DNA of 36,826 nt from Myxococcaceae bacterium (GTDB lineage: Bacteria; Myxococcota; Myxococcia; Myxococcales; Myxococcaceae), in assembly GCA_019686135.1 (NCBI GenBank), contig JADGHL010000041.1, positions 1 to 36,826 on the forward strand, written 5' to 3'. Within the stretch, counting starts at the first letter, position 1; each line of letters opens with the position of its first letter. Below are positions 23,014 through 31,374 of this stretch, in pieces. The translations under genes and the position numbers were made by a program. The notes beneath the pieces were generated by a model that ran no database searches, was not told the origin of the DNA, and saw only the letters and a list, made by a program, of their open reading frames with translations.

Positions 23014-25575
23014 ATGACGGATCCGGCACCCCCGGGTCCGGCGCCCTCAGGCCGGACCCCCTTCGATGTGCTCGCGGAGCGGCTCAAGCTCCCGGCCGGT
23101 TGGAGTGGGCGTCTGACCCACATCGGGCTGCTCGCCGCGGTCTCCGTGGCCGCGTCGATGTTCATCTCCCCCGGCCTCTCCGCCCAGCAGATCCCGCTGC
23201 TGACCGAGGCGGACATCGGCCGGCCGTTCCGAGCCAACTCCGCCTCCGGGTTCAAGGCCAACCGGGACTACGAGATCGTCCACTCCAGCCGGACCGAACA
23301 GCTCCGGCAGGAGGCGCGGGCGGCGGTCAAGCCGGTCTACGACTTCAACCCCGCGGTCTCCAGCGACGTGCGGCAGGCGGTGCACGAGGCCTTCGCGGCG
23401 ATGCGCGAGGTCATCGCCAGACAGCGCGCCGCCGCCCAGCCGCCGGCGCCGCCCGGCGAGGACGGGGAGCACGAACACGGACGCGCCAACCCGCCGCCGC
23501 TCTCGGCAGCGGCGAAGAAGAAGCTCGAGGCGGAGCACAAGGCGGCCGAGGAGGCGCTGACCGCGCTGTTGGGGACCAAACGCGAGGCGTTCGAGGCCCG
23601 GATGCTCCCGCTGGAGGACGCGGACTGGGAGGAGCTGGTCCAGGCTCGCTTCTCGGAGGAGGCGGAGCAGGCGGTGCTCACGCTCATCGACCGCGCCTAC
23701 CCCGTCGAACGGCGATTCGCGGTGCCGGTGGCGGCCTCGCGCGACGAGCTGCAGCAGATCGAAGGCGGGTTCATCACCATCCGCGACGTCGTCACCCGGC
23801 AGGAGCGCCAGAGCCCGGTCGCCTCGCCCGCGGTGATCGACGTCCGGGAGGCGAAGGCGGAGCTGGACCGGTTCGCGTCGGTTCCGGGCAACATCCTGGG
23901 CGAAGGGTCCATCGCGTTGCGCCGCGCGGTGCTGCGGCTGGCCAAGCGGCAGATCCGCCCGAACCTCACCGTGAACACCGCGGAGACGGAGAACCGGCGC
24001 GTGGCCGCCGCGGCCGCGGTGAAGGACGCGGTGATTCAAATCAAGAAAGGCCAGAAGATCATCGGGGACGGCGAGCTCATCAACGAGACGCACCTGGTGA
24101 TCCTCAACGGGATGCGGGCGCAGACCGACCAGCTGGACGTCGTCCAGGTGAAGCTGGGGATCATCGGCCTCGTCGCGCTGGTGATCGCCGCGTTCTACGC
24201 ATTCCACCGCGCCGCGTTCCGCCGCTTCCGGCCCACCCGCAAGGACGCGCTGGTGCTGGGGCTCTTGCTTGTGGCCATGCTGGGGCTCATCCACGTGTGG
24301 ACCACCGTGGCGGAGGCCGTGCACGACCGGTACGGCGACATCCCGATCGAAGCTTTCCAGTACGCCATCCCGGTAGCGGCCGGGGCGATGCTCGTCCGCT
24401 TCCTCTTGTCGCAGGAGCTCGCGCTGTTCTTCGCGCTGGTCATCTCCTGCCTCGCGGGGGTGATGCTGGGCAACTCGCTCGCGTTCGGGATCTTCTCCCT
24501 CGTCGGGTCGGTGGTGGCCGCGGAGCGCATCCCCCGGGCCAAGGACCGCGTGGGGATCTTCAAGGCGGGCTTTCTCACCGGCGCGGCGAACCTCATCACG
24601 GTGCTGTTCTTCGCCTTCGCCGAGGGCAAGGGCTTCACCCTCGACAACCTCTACGTGGCGATGTTCACGCTCGTCGGCACGTCGATCGCGGTGCCGGTGA
24701 CGGTGATGGCGCTGACCCCGCTCATCGAGGCCACGTTCGGGTACGCCTCGGACATCAAGCTCCTGGAGCTGGCGAACCTCAACCACCCGGCGCTCAAGGA
24801 GCTGATCGTCCAGGCTCCCGGGACCTACCACCACTCGATCATCATGGGCTCGCTGGTGGAGCAGGCCGCGGAGGCGATCGGCGCCAACCCGCTGCTCGCA
24901 CGGAGCTGCGCCTACTACCACGACATCGGAAAGGGCCGGAACCCGCTCTACTTCGGCGAGAACCAGAAGGGTGAGAACCGGCACGACCAGCTCGCGCCGG
25001 CGATGAGCGCGGTGATCATCAAACGCCACGTCACCGAAGGGATGGAGATGGCGCGCCAGTACCGCCTTCCCAAACTGGTGGCGGACGCCATCCCGCAGCA
25101 CCACGGCACCCGCGTGGTGGGCTTCTTCTTCCACAAGGCGATGAAGGAGATCGAGGGCAAGGAGAACGCCCCGCCGATCGACGAGTCGATCTACCGCTAC
25201 CCCGGCCCCAAGCCACAGTTCCGTGAGGCGGCGCTGGTGATGATCGCCGACGCGGTGGAGGCCGCGTCGCGGTCGATGCCCGACCAGAGCACGCCCAAGC
25301 TGCAGGCGCTGGTGCAGAAGATGATCAACATGATCTTCAGCGAGGGGCAGCTGGACGAGTGCGATCTCACGCTGCGCGATCTGAACGTCATCGCCCAGTC
25401 CTTCGTGCACACCCTCGAGGGCATCTACCACGCGCGGCCGGCGTACCCGGCGGGCGCGGTGGGGCCGCGCACCTCGCAGTCCTCGCAAAACGATCCGCGG
25501 CTGCCGGCGCTCACCGGGATGCCGGGCGGCAGGGGTGAGGAGAAGGCGGATTCCAAGCGGGCAGGGAGCGCCTGA
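23014..25575 (+). CDS. 7TM-HD family phosphodiesterase (PgpH/YqfF-like)
   Basis: Members of this family hydrolyse cyclic di-AMP in the well-studied cases. The 853-residue protein has one N-terminal helix (IGLLAAVSVAASMFI) and a large extracytoplasmic domain at about 60-370, with a charged coiled-coil-like segment around 150-200. A seven-helix membrane block at about 385-570 follows, and then a cytoplasmic HD domain. HD metal ligands are visible: H in GTYHHSI, H636/D637 in YYHDIGK, later histidines in KRHVTEG and PQHHGT, and D in ADAVEAASRS. Position between phoH and ybeY matches the conserved order of this family. Whether the substrate here is c-di-AMP is unproven, as no diadenylate cyclase is in view. 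Confidence 0.9.
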   Translation: MTDPAPPGPAPSGRTPFDVLAERLKLPAGWSGRLTHIGLLAAVSVAASMFISPGLSAQQIPLLTEADIGRPFRANSASGFKANRDYEIVHSSRTEQLRQEARAAVKPVYDFNPAVSSDVRQAVHEAFAAMREVIARQRAAAQPPAPPGEDGEHEHGRANPPPLSAAAKKKLEAEHKAAEEALTALLGTKREAFEARMLPLEDADWEELVQARFSEEAEQAVLTLIDRAYPVERRFAVPVAASRDELQQIEGGFITIRDVVTRQERQSPVASPAVIDVREAKAELDRFASVPGNILGEGSIALRRAVLRLAKRQIRPNLTVNTAETENRRVAAAAAVKDAVIQIKKGQKIIGDGELINETHLVILNGMRAQTDQLDVVQVKLGIIGLVALVIAAFYAFHRAAFRRFRPTRKDALVLGLLLVAMLGLIHVWTTVAEAVHDRYGDIPIEAFQYAIPVAAGAMLVRFLLSQELALFFALVISCLAGVMLGNSLAFGIFSLVGSVVAAERIPRAKDRVGIFKAGFLTGAANLITVLFFAFAEGKGFTLDNLYVAMFTLVGTSIAVPVTVMALTPLIEATFGYASDIKLLELANLNHPALKELIVQAPGTYHHSIIMGSLVEQAAEAIGANPLLARSCAYYHDIGKGRNPLYFGENQKGENRHDQLAPAMSAVIIKRHVTEGMEMARQYRLPKLVADAIPQHHGTRVVGFFFHKAMKEIEGKENAPPIDESIYRYPGPKPQFREAALVMIADAVEAASRSMPDQSTPKLQALVQKMINMIFSEGQLDECDLTLRDLNVIAQSFVHTLEGIYHARPAYPAGAVGPRTSQSSQNDPRLPALTGMPGGRGEEKADSKRAGSA

Positions 25576-25581
25576 TTCGCA

Positions 25582-26241
25582 ATGGAGCCCGTCGCCACAG
25601 CGACGCCCTATGACCGTGCCCGCGCGCTTTCGGCCCAGGGGTTGAGCGCGCAGGAGATCCGTGCGCGGTTGATCGCCGACGGCGTGGACGCTGAATCCGC
25701 CGCAGTGGCCGCCGCCGCCGTGGCGGGCCGTGCGCCGATGCACGTGGACGCGCTCGGCGCAGAGGGCCTGCACGTTCTGTCGCTGGTGGACGAACGCGGG
25801 GTGGACGTCGAGCTCCGGTGGGACCGCGGCAGTTTCCTGGACGTGGCGATCGACCTGATCGGCGGGATCGCCTGCATCGGCTTCGGCTTCGCTTTGGTCA
25901 TCGGCTGGTCGCAGGGGCGGATGTGGACGCCGTTGATGTTCGGCGTGCTGCTCATCGCCGTGTTCCGGATCCGGTGGGCGGAGCTCGCCCAGTCGGTGCT
26001 GCGGCTGGTGATCGCCGCCACGCTGGTGACGCTGGCGTTCGCGGTCGGCGACCACGCGCCGTTGGCGGGCGCGGGCGTGTCGGTGGGCTATGGGCTCTAC
26101 CACGCCGTGCGCGGCTGGTTCGCGTACCGGCTGTTCGAACACCGCCGGCTGGGTGTGCCGGCGCCCTCACCTGTGCCTTCGCAGGGCGATCCCGCGCCCG
26201 CGGCCGCGGCAGATCCCGAGCCGCCGGTTCCGTCGCCGTAG
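25582..26241 (+). CDS. Small polytopic membrane protein, unknown function
   Basis: A 219-residue protein beginning 6 nt after the HD gene. The N-terminal 45 residues (YDRARALSAQGLSAQEIRARLIADGVDAESAAVAAAAV) look like a small helical bundle with a repeated 'QGLSAQEI/DGVDAES' feel. Three or four hydrophobic helices follow (DLIGGIACIGFGFALVIGW, TPLMFGVLLIAVFRI, LRLVIAATLVTLAFAVG). The tail is Pro/Ala-rich. No motif gives a function; co-transcription with phoH and ybeY is likely from spacing. Confidence 0.75.
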   Translation: MEPVATATPYDRARALSAQGLSAQEIRARLIADGVDAESAAVAAAAVAGRAPMHVDALGAEGLHVLSLVDERGVDVELRWDRGSFLDVAIDLIGGIACIGFGFALVIGWSQGRMWTPLMFGVLLIAVFRIRWAELAQSVLRLVIAATLVTLAFAVGDHAPLAGAGVSVGYGLYHAVRGWFAYRLFEHRRLGVPAPSPVPSQGDPAPAAAADPEPPVPSP

Positions 26242-26271
26242 CGGGCCCGCTGTGGTAGAGCGCCCGGCGCC

Positions 26272-26820
26272 ATGCGAACGCTCCGGATCGCTCTTTTCGC
26301 GTTGCCTCTGCTGTTTGCCCCGTCGGTGTTCGCGCAGCCGGCGGCGGGGATCACCTGGACCGCTCCCTCCAGCTGGAAGAAGGGCGAGCCGCGGCCGATG
26401 CGGGCCGCCACGTACGTAATCCCCGCCCAGAAGGGGGATCCGGAGGACGCGGAGCTGGGCGTGTTCGCCTTCGGGCCCGGGCAGGGCGGGTCGGTGGAGA
26501 TGAACATCCAGCGGTGGATCGGCCAGTTCCAGCAGCCGGACGGCGGTCCGTCGGACAAGGTGGCCCACGTCGCGCACCTCAAGGTCCACAAGATGGCGGT
26601 GACCACGCTCGATCTGTCCGGCACCTATGTCACCTCCATGGGCCCGCCGATGATGGGCGGCCAGAAGGTCCACAAGGAGAACTTCCGGATCCTCGGCGCG
26701 ATCGTGGAGGGGCCAGAGGGTGCGGTGTTCTTCAAGCTCGTCGGGCCGAAGAAGACCGTCGCCGCCCAGAAGAAGGCGTTCGACCGGCTGATCCAGTCGA
26801 TCCAGAAGACGCAGCCGTGA
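26272..26820 (+). CDS. Secreted protein of unknown function
   Basis: A 182-residue protein with a signal peptide (RIALFALPLLFAPSVFAQ, cleavage likely after AQ or FA). The mature domain starts ITWTAPSSWKKGEPRPMRAATYVIP. It continues with DAELGVFAFGPGQGGSVEMNIQRWIGQF and ends FDRLIQSI. This block pattern is seen in small periplasmic or lipoprotein-like proteins of many Proteobacteria and Planctomycetes whose role is unknown. The stop overlaps the ybeY GTG start by 3 nt (GTGA). Confidence 0.8.
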   Translation: MRTLRIALFALPLLFAPSVFAQPAAGITWTAPSSWKKGEPRPMRAATYVIPAQKGDPEDAELGVFAFGPGQGGSVEMNIQRWIGQFQQPDGGPSDKVAHVAHLKVHKMAVTTLDLSGTYVTSMGPPMMGGQKVHKENFRILGAIVEGPEGAVFFKLVGPKKTVAAQKKAFDRLIQSIQKTQP

Positions 26821-27338
26821 CGGTGCGCAGAAGGAACGTCCGCGCCGCCGTGACGAAGAATGTACGCGCACGGCGGCCGCGGGTGCTGGTGGACGGCTCG
26901 CACCCGAAGACCGCGCAGTACCGCCGGATGCTGATGCGCGAGGCGCGCCGGTTTTTGTCGAAGCTGGAGCTGGAGGACGTCGAGCTGTCGATCTCCCTCG
27001 TCGGCGACCGGGCGATCCGCCGGCTCAACCGGATCTGGCGCCACAAGGACAAGGCCACCGACGTGCTGAGCTTCCCCGCCGGCGAGCTCCCGCGCGGTGT
27101 CCCCGGTCCGAAGCCGCTGGGGGACGTGGTCATCTCATTGGACACGGCCCATCGCGCGGCCAGAGCGTACGAACGCACCGTCGAAGACGAACTCCGGCGC
27201 TACCTCGCGCACGGCCTGTTGCACCTGCTCGGTTACGACCACGAGCAGAGCGCCGCCGCCGCGCGGAAGATGGCGAAGCTGGAGGCGCACCTGTTGGGTG
27301 AAACGGGGATGATCGACGAAGCAGAGGGCCAGGGTTGA
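26817..27338 (+). CDS. ybeY: Endoribonuclease / rRNA maturation factor YbeY
   Basis: Zinc-dependent single-strand endoribonuclease needed for 16S rRNA 3'-end maturation and 70S quality control. The diagnostic HGxLHLxGYDH motif is present as HGLLHLLGYDH at 132-142, giving the three zinc ligands H132, H136 and H142. The conserved NRIWRHKDKATDVLSFP and LGDVVISLDTA blocks are also present. GTG 26817 is taken as start (173 residues); further GTGs at 26823 and 26850 could be used, since the first 20 residues are basic and poorly conserved. It is translationally coupled to the secreted-protein gene and lies in the phoH run. Confidence 0.94.
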   Translation: MTVRRRNVRAAVTKNVRARRPRVLVDGSHPKTAQYRRMLMREARRFLSKLELEDVELSISLVGDRAIRRLNRIWRHKDKATDVLSFPAGELPRGVPGPKPLGDVVISLDTAHRAARAYERTVEDELRRYLAHGLLHLLGYDHEQSAAAARKMAKLEAHLLGETGMIDEAEGQG

Positions 27339-27370
27339 CGCCCCGCGGGGGCGGCGCAAGGCTCCCCGGG

Positions 27371-28102
27371 ATGAGCGCACTGCAGGTCGACATCGACACC
27401 GAGACCATCCTGTTCGACGGCCGCTGGCAGACCCGCGAGGAGCTCGCGCGGACCATCCGCGCCATGCTGGATGGCGGGAACTACAACGTCGCCCGCCCGA
27501 GCGCCGCGCTCGAGCAGCTCGACGCCGCGCTGTCGGACGTCCGCACCGTGGCGTTCCGAGCCTCGCCGGAGCTCGCCGAGTCGATCTCCGAGGCCGCGCA
27601 GAAGGCGGGCCGCACCCCGGGCGCGCTCATCCGCGAGGCGGTCGGGCAGTACCTCGCGCAGCTCCGTGCCGGCACCGTGTCCGCTATGTCCGAACCGGCG
27701 AAGGCCGAACCGGAGGGGCGCCGGCCCACGCATCCGGAGATGGCGGCGGTGCACGCCGGGCAGGCGCACACGGTCCGCATGGCGGTGCCCACGCTGGAGC
27801 AGATCGCCCAATACACCCAGCCGCCCCAGCCGGAGGAGGCCAGCGAGGCGAAAGCTGCGCCTGCTCCGCCTCCCGGGCTCAAGCCGCACGCGCCGCTCGC
27901 CGGCCCGGGCGCTCTCCGCGCCGCCGGCGTTCCCAACCCGCCCGCGCCGTCGGTCGTGGTGGACCAGTCGCTCACGGTCAGCACCGAGGTGGTCACCGAG
28001 GCCGCCGCGCCGGAGGAGGCCGCGAGCGCCGTGGAGCTGACCCAGAAGCCGAAGGAGCCCGAGTCCCAGGACGCGGTGGAGCGCCGCTGGTTCGGCGGGT
28101 AG
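27371..28102 (+). CDS. Protein with a ribbon-helix-helix-like domain and Pro/Ala-rich tail
   Basis: A 243-residue protein that I do not recognise as a named family. Residues 57-98 (VRTVAFRASPELAESISEAAQKAG then TPGALIREAVGQYLAQL) have the strand-helix-helix order and hydrophobic spacing of ribbon-helix-helix DNA-binding domains. The N-terminal 55 residues are mixed, and everything after 105 is Pro/Ala/Glu-rich and probably disordered. ATG 27371 is chosen; an in-frame TTG at 27335 would overlap the ybeY stop, but adds a Gly/Arg run without family character. It could be a transcription factor or a nucleoid-associated protein. It starts 32 nt after ybeY. Confidence 0.7.
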   Translation: MSALQVDIDTETILFDGRWQTREELARTIRAMLDGGNYNVARPSAALEQLDAALSDVRTVAFRASPELAESISEAAQKAGRTPGALIREAVGQYLAQLRAGTVSAMSEPAKAEPEGRRPTHPEMAAVHAGQAHTVRMAVPTLEQIAQYTQPPQPEEASEAKAAPAPPPGLKPHAPLAGPGALRAAGVPNPPAPSVVVDQSLTVSTEVVTEAAAPEEAASAVELTQKPKEPESQDAVERRWFGG

Positions 28103-28157
28103 GCACCAGAGCGAACCCGAAGCCGCGCGCACGACCGTGTGTTACATGCCGCGGTCC

Positions 28158-29513
28158 ATGCGACGGTTTGCTCTGCTCGTCCTCCTCCTTTCGCCCCTCC
28201 TCGCCTTCGCCCAGGGGCGCGGCAGCCGCGCGCCGTGGGGGATCGGGCAGAGCCGCCCGGAGGATCTGCAGATCACCCTGGTCACCTTCGGGCCGGGGCC
28301 GGAGATCATCTCCTGGTTCGGCCACTCCGCCCTCGTGGTGGAGGACACGCGGCTGGGACAGCGGCGGCTATACAACTACGGGATGTTCGGGTTCGAGAAA
28401 CCCGGGATGCTGGTCAAGTTCGCGATGGGCCGGCTGGAGTTCTGGGTGGAGGACACCCCGTATGTGGTGCCGACCTTCCGCTTCTACGCGTCCGAACAGC
28501 GCGACGTGATTCTGCAGCTGCTCAACCTCTCACCGGCGCAGCGCGCGCAGCTGGCGCAGGCTCTGGACGAGAACGTCCAGCCACAGAACCGCTACTACCT
28601 GTACCACCACTACTTCGACAACTGCTCCACCCGGCCGCGCGACATGATCGACCGCGCCACGGGCGGGGTGCTCTCGGCGATCGGCGCGCAGCCCGCGCGG
28701 ATGACGCTGCGCGAGCACACCCGGCGGCACACCGACTACTTCCCGCCGATGAGCGTGCTGCTCGATTTTTTGATGAACGACGAGATCGACCAGCCGATCA
28801 CCCGGTACCAGGAGGCCTTCCTCCCCGCGGAGCTGATGCACCAGGTGGACGAGGCGAAGGTGACGCTCCCCGACGGGACGGTGGCTCCGCTGGTGGCCGA
28901 GAAGATCACCTGGTTCGAAGGCAAGCGGCCGAAGCCGCCGGAGACCCCGCCGAAGTACGGGCCGGCGCTTCTGGCGATCGGCCTTCTTCTGGGCGCCCCG
29001 GCGGTGCTGTGGGCGGTGTGGTACCGGCGCTCGCGCGGGCGCGCTCCGCGGATCCTCCTCGGCGTCCACAACGTGCTCGTGGGCCTTGTGCTCGGGTTGC
29101 CAGGGACGGTGTTGTTGTTGATGGGCACGCTCACCGAGCACACCGTCACGCACCACAACGAGAACCTCCTGCTCGCCAACCCGCTCACCCTCCTGGCGGT
29201 GCCGTTCGGGATCGGGCTGATGCGCGATCGCGCGAAGAGCAGCCGGGCGCTCCGGGCGATCTGGGTGCTCCTTGCGGGCATGGGTGTGCTGGAGCTCTTG
29301 TTGAAAGCGTTGCCGTGGTTCGACCAGGACAACTGGCGGATCATCGCGCTCGTGCTCCCCATTTCCCTGGGCTTCGCCGCCGCCTCCGTGGTGTATGAAG
29401 CCAGCCGCCATGCCGAACGATCGAACCGAGAAGATGACCGAGCTCCGCCAGCGCCTCGACGCGCTCCGGGGGACTCTTTGACGTCGACCGCAAACGTTCG
29501 CGCATCGCGCTGA
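28158..29513 (+). CDS. DUF4105 (Lnb-type) membrane protein
   Basis: A 451-residue protein. ATG 28158 gives a clean signal peptide (FALLVLLLSPLLAFAQ); GTG 28137 and ATG 28146 are upstream in-frame alternatives. Residues 30-220 form the periplasmic DUF4105 domain: ITLVTFGPGPEIISWFGHSAL, the NYGMFGFEKPG strand, and YYLYHHYFDNCSTRPRDMID. The latter holds the Cys expected in papain-like, Lnb-type acyltransferase folds. The FGHSAL histidine is the likely partner. Four or five C-terminal helices follow from about 270. Some DUF4105 proteins N-acylate lipoproteins; whether this one does is unknown. Its last 104 nt overlap the start and frameshift site of prfB in another frame. Confidence 0.82.
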   Translation: MRRFALLVLLLSPLLAFAQGRGSRAPWGIGQSRPEDLQITLVTFGPGPEIISWFGHSALVVEDTRLGQRRLYNYGMFGFEKPGMLVKFAMGRLEFWVEDTPYVVPTFRFYASEQRDVILQLLNLSPAQRAQLAQALDENVQPQNRYYLYHHYFDNCSTRPRDMIDRATGGVLSAIGAQPARMTLREHTRRHTDYFPPMSVLLDFLMNDEIDQPITRYQEAFLPAELMHQVDEAKVTLPDGTVAPLVAEKITWFEGKRPKPPETPPKYGPALLAIGLLLGAPAVLWAVWYRRSRGRAPRILLGVHNVLVGLVLGLPGTVLLLMGTLTEHTVTHHNENLLLANPLTLLAVPFGIGLMRDRAKSSRALRAIWVLLAGMGVLELLLKALPWFDQDNWRIIALVLPISLGFAAASVVYEASRHAERSNREDDRAPPAPRRAPGDSLTSTANVRASR

Positions 29514-30529
29514 TCGAGCGCGACGCCGCGCAGCCGGACTTCTGGAACGACAACGTCAAGGCGCAGGCGCTGCTGAAGGAGAAGGCGGGCCTCGAGAGCA
29601 CGGTCGGGCTGTTCGACCGCACCGCGCGCGCGCTGGATGACGCCGGCGTGCTGTTCGAACTCGCCGAGGAGGCGAAGGACGAGACCACCCGCGCCGAGGC
29701 CGAACAGGCGCTGGCCGCGGTGGAGGCCGACGTCGGAAAGCTCGAGTTCCAGCGGATGCTCTCGGGCGAGAACGACCGCGCCAACTGCTACATGGAGATC
29801 AACGCCGGCGCCGGCGGCACCGACTCCATGGACTGGGCGGCGATGCTCCTTCGGATGTACACGCGCTACGCCGAGTCCAAGGGCTGGAAGGTGGAGATCA
29901 ACGACTTCGTCGCCGGCGAAGAGGCGGGCGTGAAGAACGTGCAGATCCGCGTGGAGGGCGAGTACGCCTACGGCTACCTCAAGGCGGAGAACGGCGTTCA
30001 CCGGCTGGTGCGGATCAGCCCCTTCGACGCCAACGCGCGGCGGCAGACGGCCTTCGCCTCGGTGTTCGTCTACCCGGAGGTCGACGACGACATCATCATC
30101 GACATCCCGGAGAAGGACGTGCGCACGGACGTGTACCGCGCGTCCGGCGCCGGCGGGCAGAAGGTCAACAAGACCTCCTCCGCGGTCCGGCTCACCCACC
30201 TGCCAACGGGGATCACCGTGGCAGTGCAGAACGAGCGCTCGCAGCACGCCAACCGCGACGTGGCCTGGAAGATCCTCCGGTCCCGTCTCTACGAGCTGGA
30301 GCTCAAGAAGCGCGAGGCGGTCCGCGAAGAGGTGGAGGCGGGGAAGAAGGACATCGCCTTCGGATCGCAGATCCGCAGCTACGTGCTCGCCCCGTACCGG
30401 ATGGTGAAGGACCACCGCACCGGGGTGGAGACCGGCAACCCGGACGCGGTGCTGGACGGGGCGATCGAGGAGTTCATCACCGCGCAGCTGCTCGGGGTGA
30501 AGAACCCCAACCGCGGCGTCCCGGAGTAG
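29410..30529 (+). CDS. prfB: Peptide chain release factor 2, made by +1 programmed frameshift
   Basis: RF2 releases the peptide at UGA and UAA stops. The frame from ATG 29410 (alternative ATG 29434) reads 23 codons to LRGTL, then meets TGA at 29479-29481. The rest of the protein is in the +1 frame from GAC 29480 (DVDRKRSRIALIERDA) to the TAG at 30527. Family motifs in that part are SPF (RISPFDA, stop-codon recognition) and GGQ (SGAGGQKVNKT, peptide release). Total is 372 residues, or 364 from the second ATG, as expected. Its 5' end overlaps the upstream DUF4105 gene by 104 nt. Gene callers that ignore the shift will start it near 29648 and lose about 80 residues. Confidence 0.96.
29467..29482 (+). 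other. prfB programmed +1 frameshift site
   Basis: The 16 nt CGGGGG-ACT-CTTTGAC match the well-known RF2 site AGGGGG-TAT-CTTTGAC in layout. A Shine-Dalgarno-like G-run lies 3 nt before the slippery CTT, followed by the UGA stop and a C. When RF2 is scarce the ribosome slips from CTT to TTT and continues with GAC; when RF2 is abundant it stops. This is autoregulation of RF2 level. Confidence 0.93.
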
Positions 30530-30530
30530 C

Positions 30531-30765
30531 TCAGGAACGCGGGAGCTCCACCACGAAGGTCGTCTCCACGTTCGGCGCGCTCCGCGCGCTGATGGTTCCG
30601 CCGTGCGCGTCGACGATCTGCCGGGCGATGTACAGGCCCAGGCCGAGCCCGCCGTAGTGCGGTCGGAGACCGCGCGCTCGAAGCGTTCGAAGATGTGCGG
30701 GAGGTGCTCTGCGTCGATGCCGATGCCGCGGTCGGTGACCTGAAGGACGGCCCTGTCCTCGGTCG
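30531..30765 (-). pseudogene. Remnant of a histidine kinase ATPase domain, frameshifted
   Basis: Translating the minus strand from about 30765 gives VLQVTDRGIGIDAEHLPHIF then ERFERAVSDR, the N- to G1-box part of an HATPase_c domain. A one-base deletion near 30659 (CGCAC where CGCCAC is expected) shifts the frame. The other frame then continues at once as HYGGLGLGLYIARQIV followed by DAHGGTISARSAP, the G2 box, and ends with ELPRS and a stop at 30531. No dimerisation/H-box or sensor part is left upstream; the intact methionine-sulfoxide reductase gene lies there instead. So this is the decayed 3' end of a larger kinase gene. It is convergent with prfB, whose stop is 1 nt away. Confidence 0.8.
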
Positions 30766-30819
30766 ACCCCCGCGAAATCCCGTCCGACTGTCCTGCGCGG
30801 AACCCGGGTCCCCGGCCGC

Positions 30820-31314
30820 TCAGCCGCGGGGTTCGGCGAACCAGCGGACCAGGCGTTCGAGCCCTTCGCGGTCCGTCTCGTCGAACGCGTTCGGAACGGC
30901 GGAGTCCACGTCCAGCACGGCGATGAGCTCGCCCGCCGGCCCCCGCACCGGGACCACGATCTCCGAGCGGCTGCGCGCATCGCAGGTGATGTGGCCGGGG
31001 AAGGCGTGGACGTCCGGGACGATCTGCGTGGTGCCCGTGGCCGCCGCGGTGCCGCACACGCCCTTGCCGAAGGCGATCTCCAGGCACCCCAGGGTGCCCT
31101 GATAGGGGCCCACGCGCAGAAGGCGCCCGGGCGTCACCACCCGGTAGAAGCCGGTCCACAGGTGGCCGAACGCGTGGTGCACGAGGCAGCTGAGCGTCGC
31201 CATGGCGGTGACCTCGTCGTCGACACCCGCCATCACCGCGCGGAAGTGCCGGTCGAGCTCCGCGTACGCCTGCGCTCTGGGGAGGTCGCGCAGATCCAGA
31301 GTGACCTCGGCCAT
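30820..31314 (-). CDS. msrC: Free methionine-(R)-sulfoxide reductase (GAF-domain MsrC)
   Basis: Reduces free L-methionine-(R)-sulfoxide with electrons from thioredoxin, an oxidative-damage repair step in the cytoplasm. The 164-residue protein is a single GAF domain. It contains the family block GKGVCGTAAATGTTQIVPDV then HAFPGHITCDARSRSEIVVP. Cysteines C77, C87 and C111 have the 10- and 24-residue spacing of the three conserved cysteines of this enzyme family, so catalysis should be intact. ATG 31314 is chosen because MAEVTLDLRDL is a normal beginning; an in-frame upstream ATG at 31350 adds 12 poorly convincing residues. It lies just downstream of the HAD gene and probably shares its transcript. 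Confidence 0.92.
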   Translation of the reverse strand: MAEVTLDLRDLPRAQAYAELDRHFRAVMAGVDDEVTAMATLSCLVHHAFGHLWTGFYRVVTPGRLLRVGPYQGTLGCLEIAFGKGVCGTAAATGTTQIVPDVHAFPGHITCDARSRSEIVVPVRGPAGELIAVLDVDSAVPNAFDETDREGLERLVRWFAEPRG

Positions 31315-31374
31315 GGCGCGATTACTGGCCCGGCGCGTGGCCGGTTTCAATCGCTTCCCGTTCGAAGCCGGAGG

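Noticed and set aside
29648-30529. RF2 starting at the internal ATG 29648
   Set aside because: It would lack about 80 N-terminal residues that are clearly encoded across the frameshift site.
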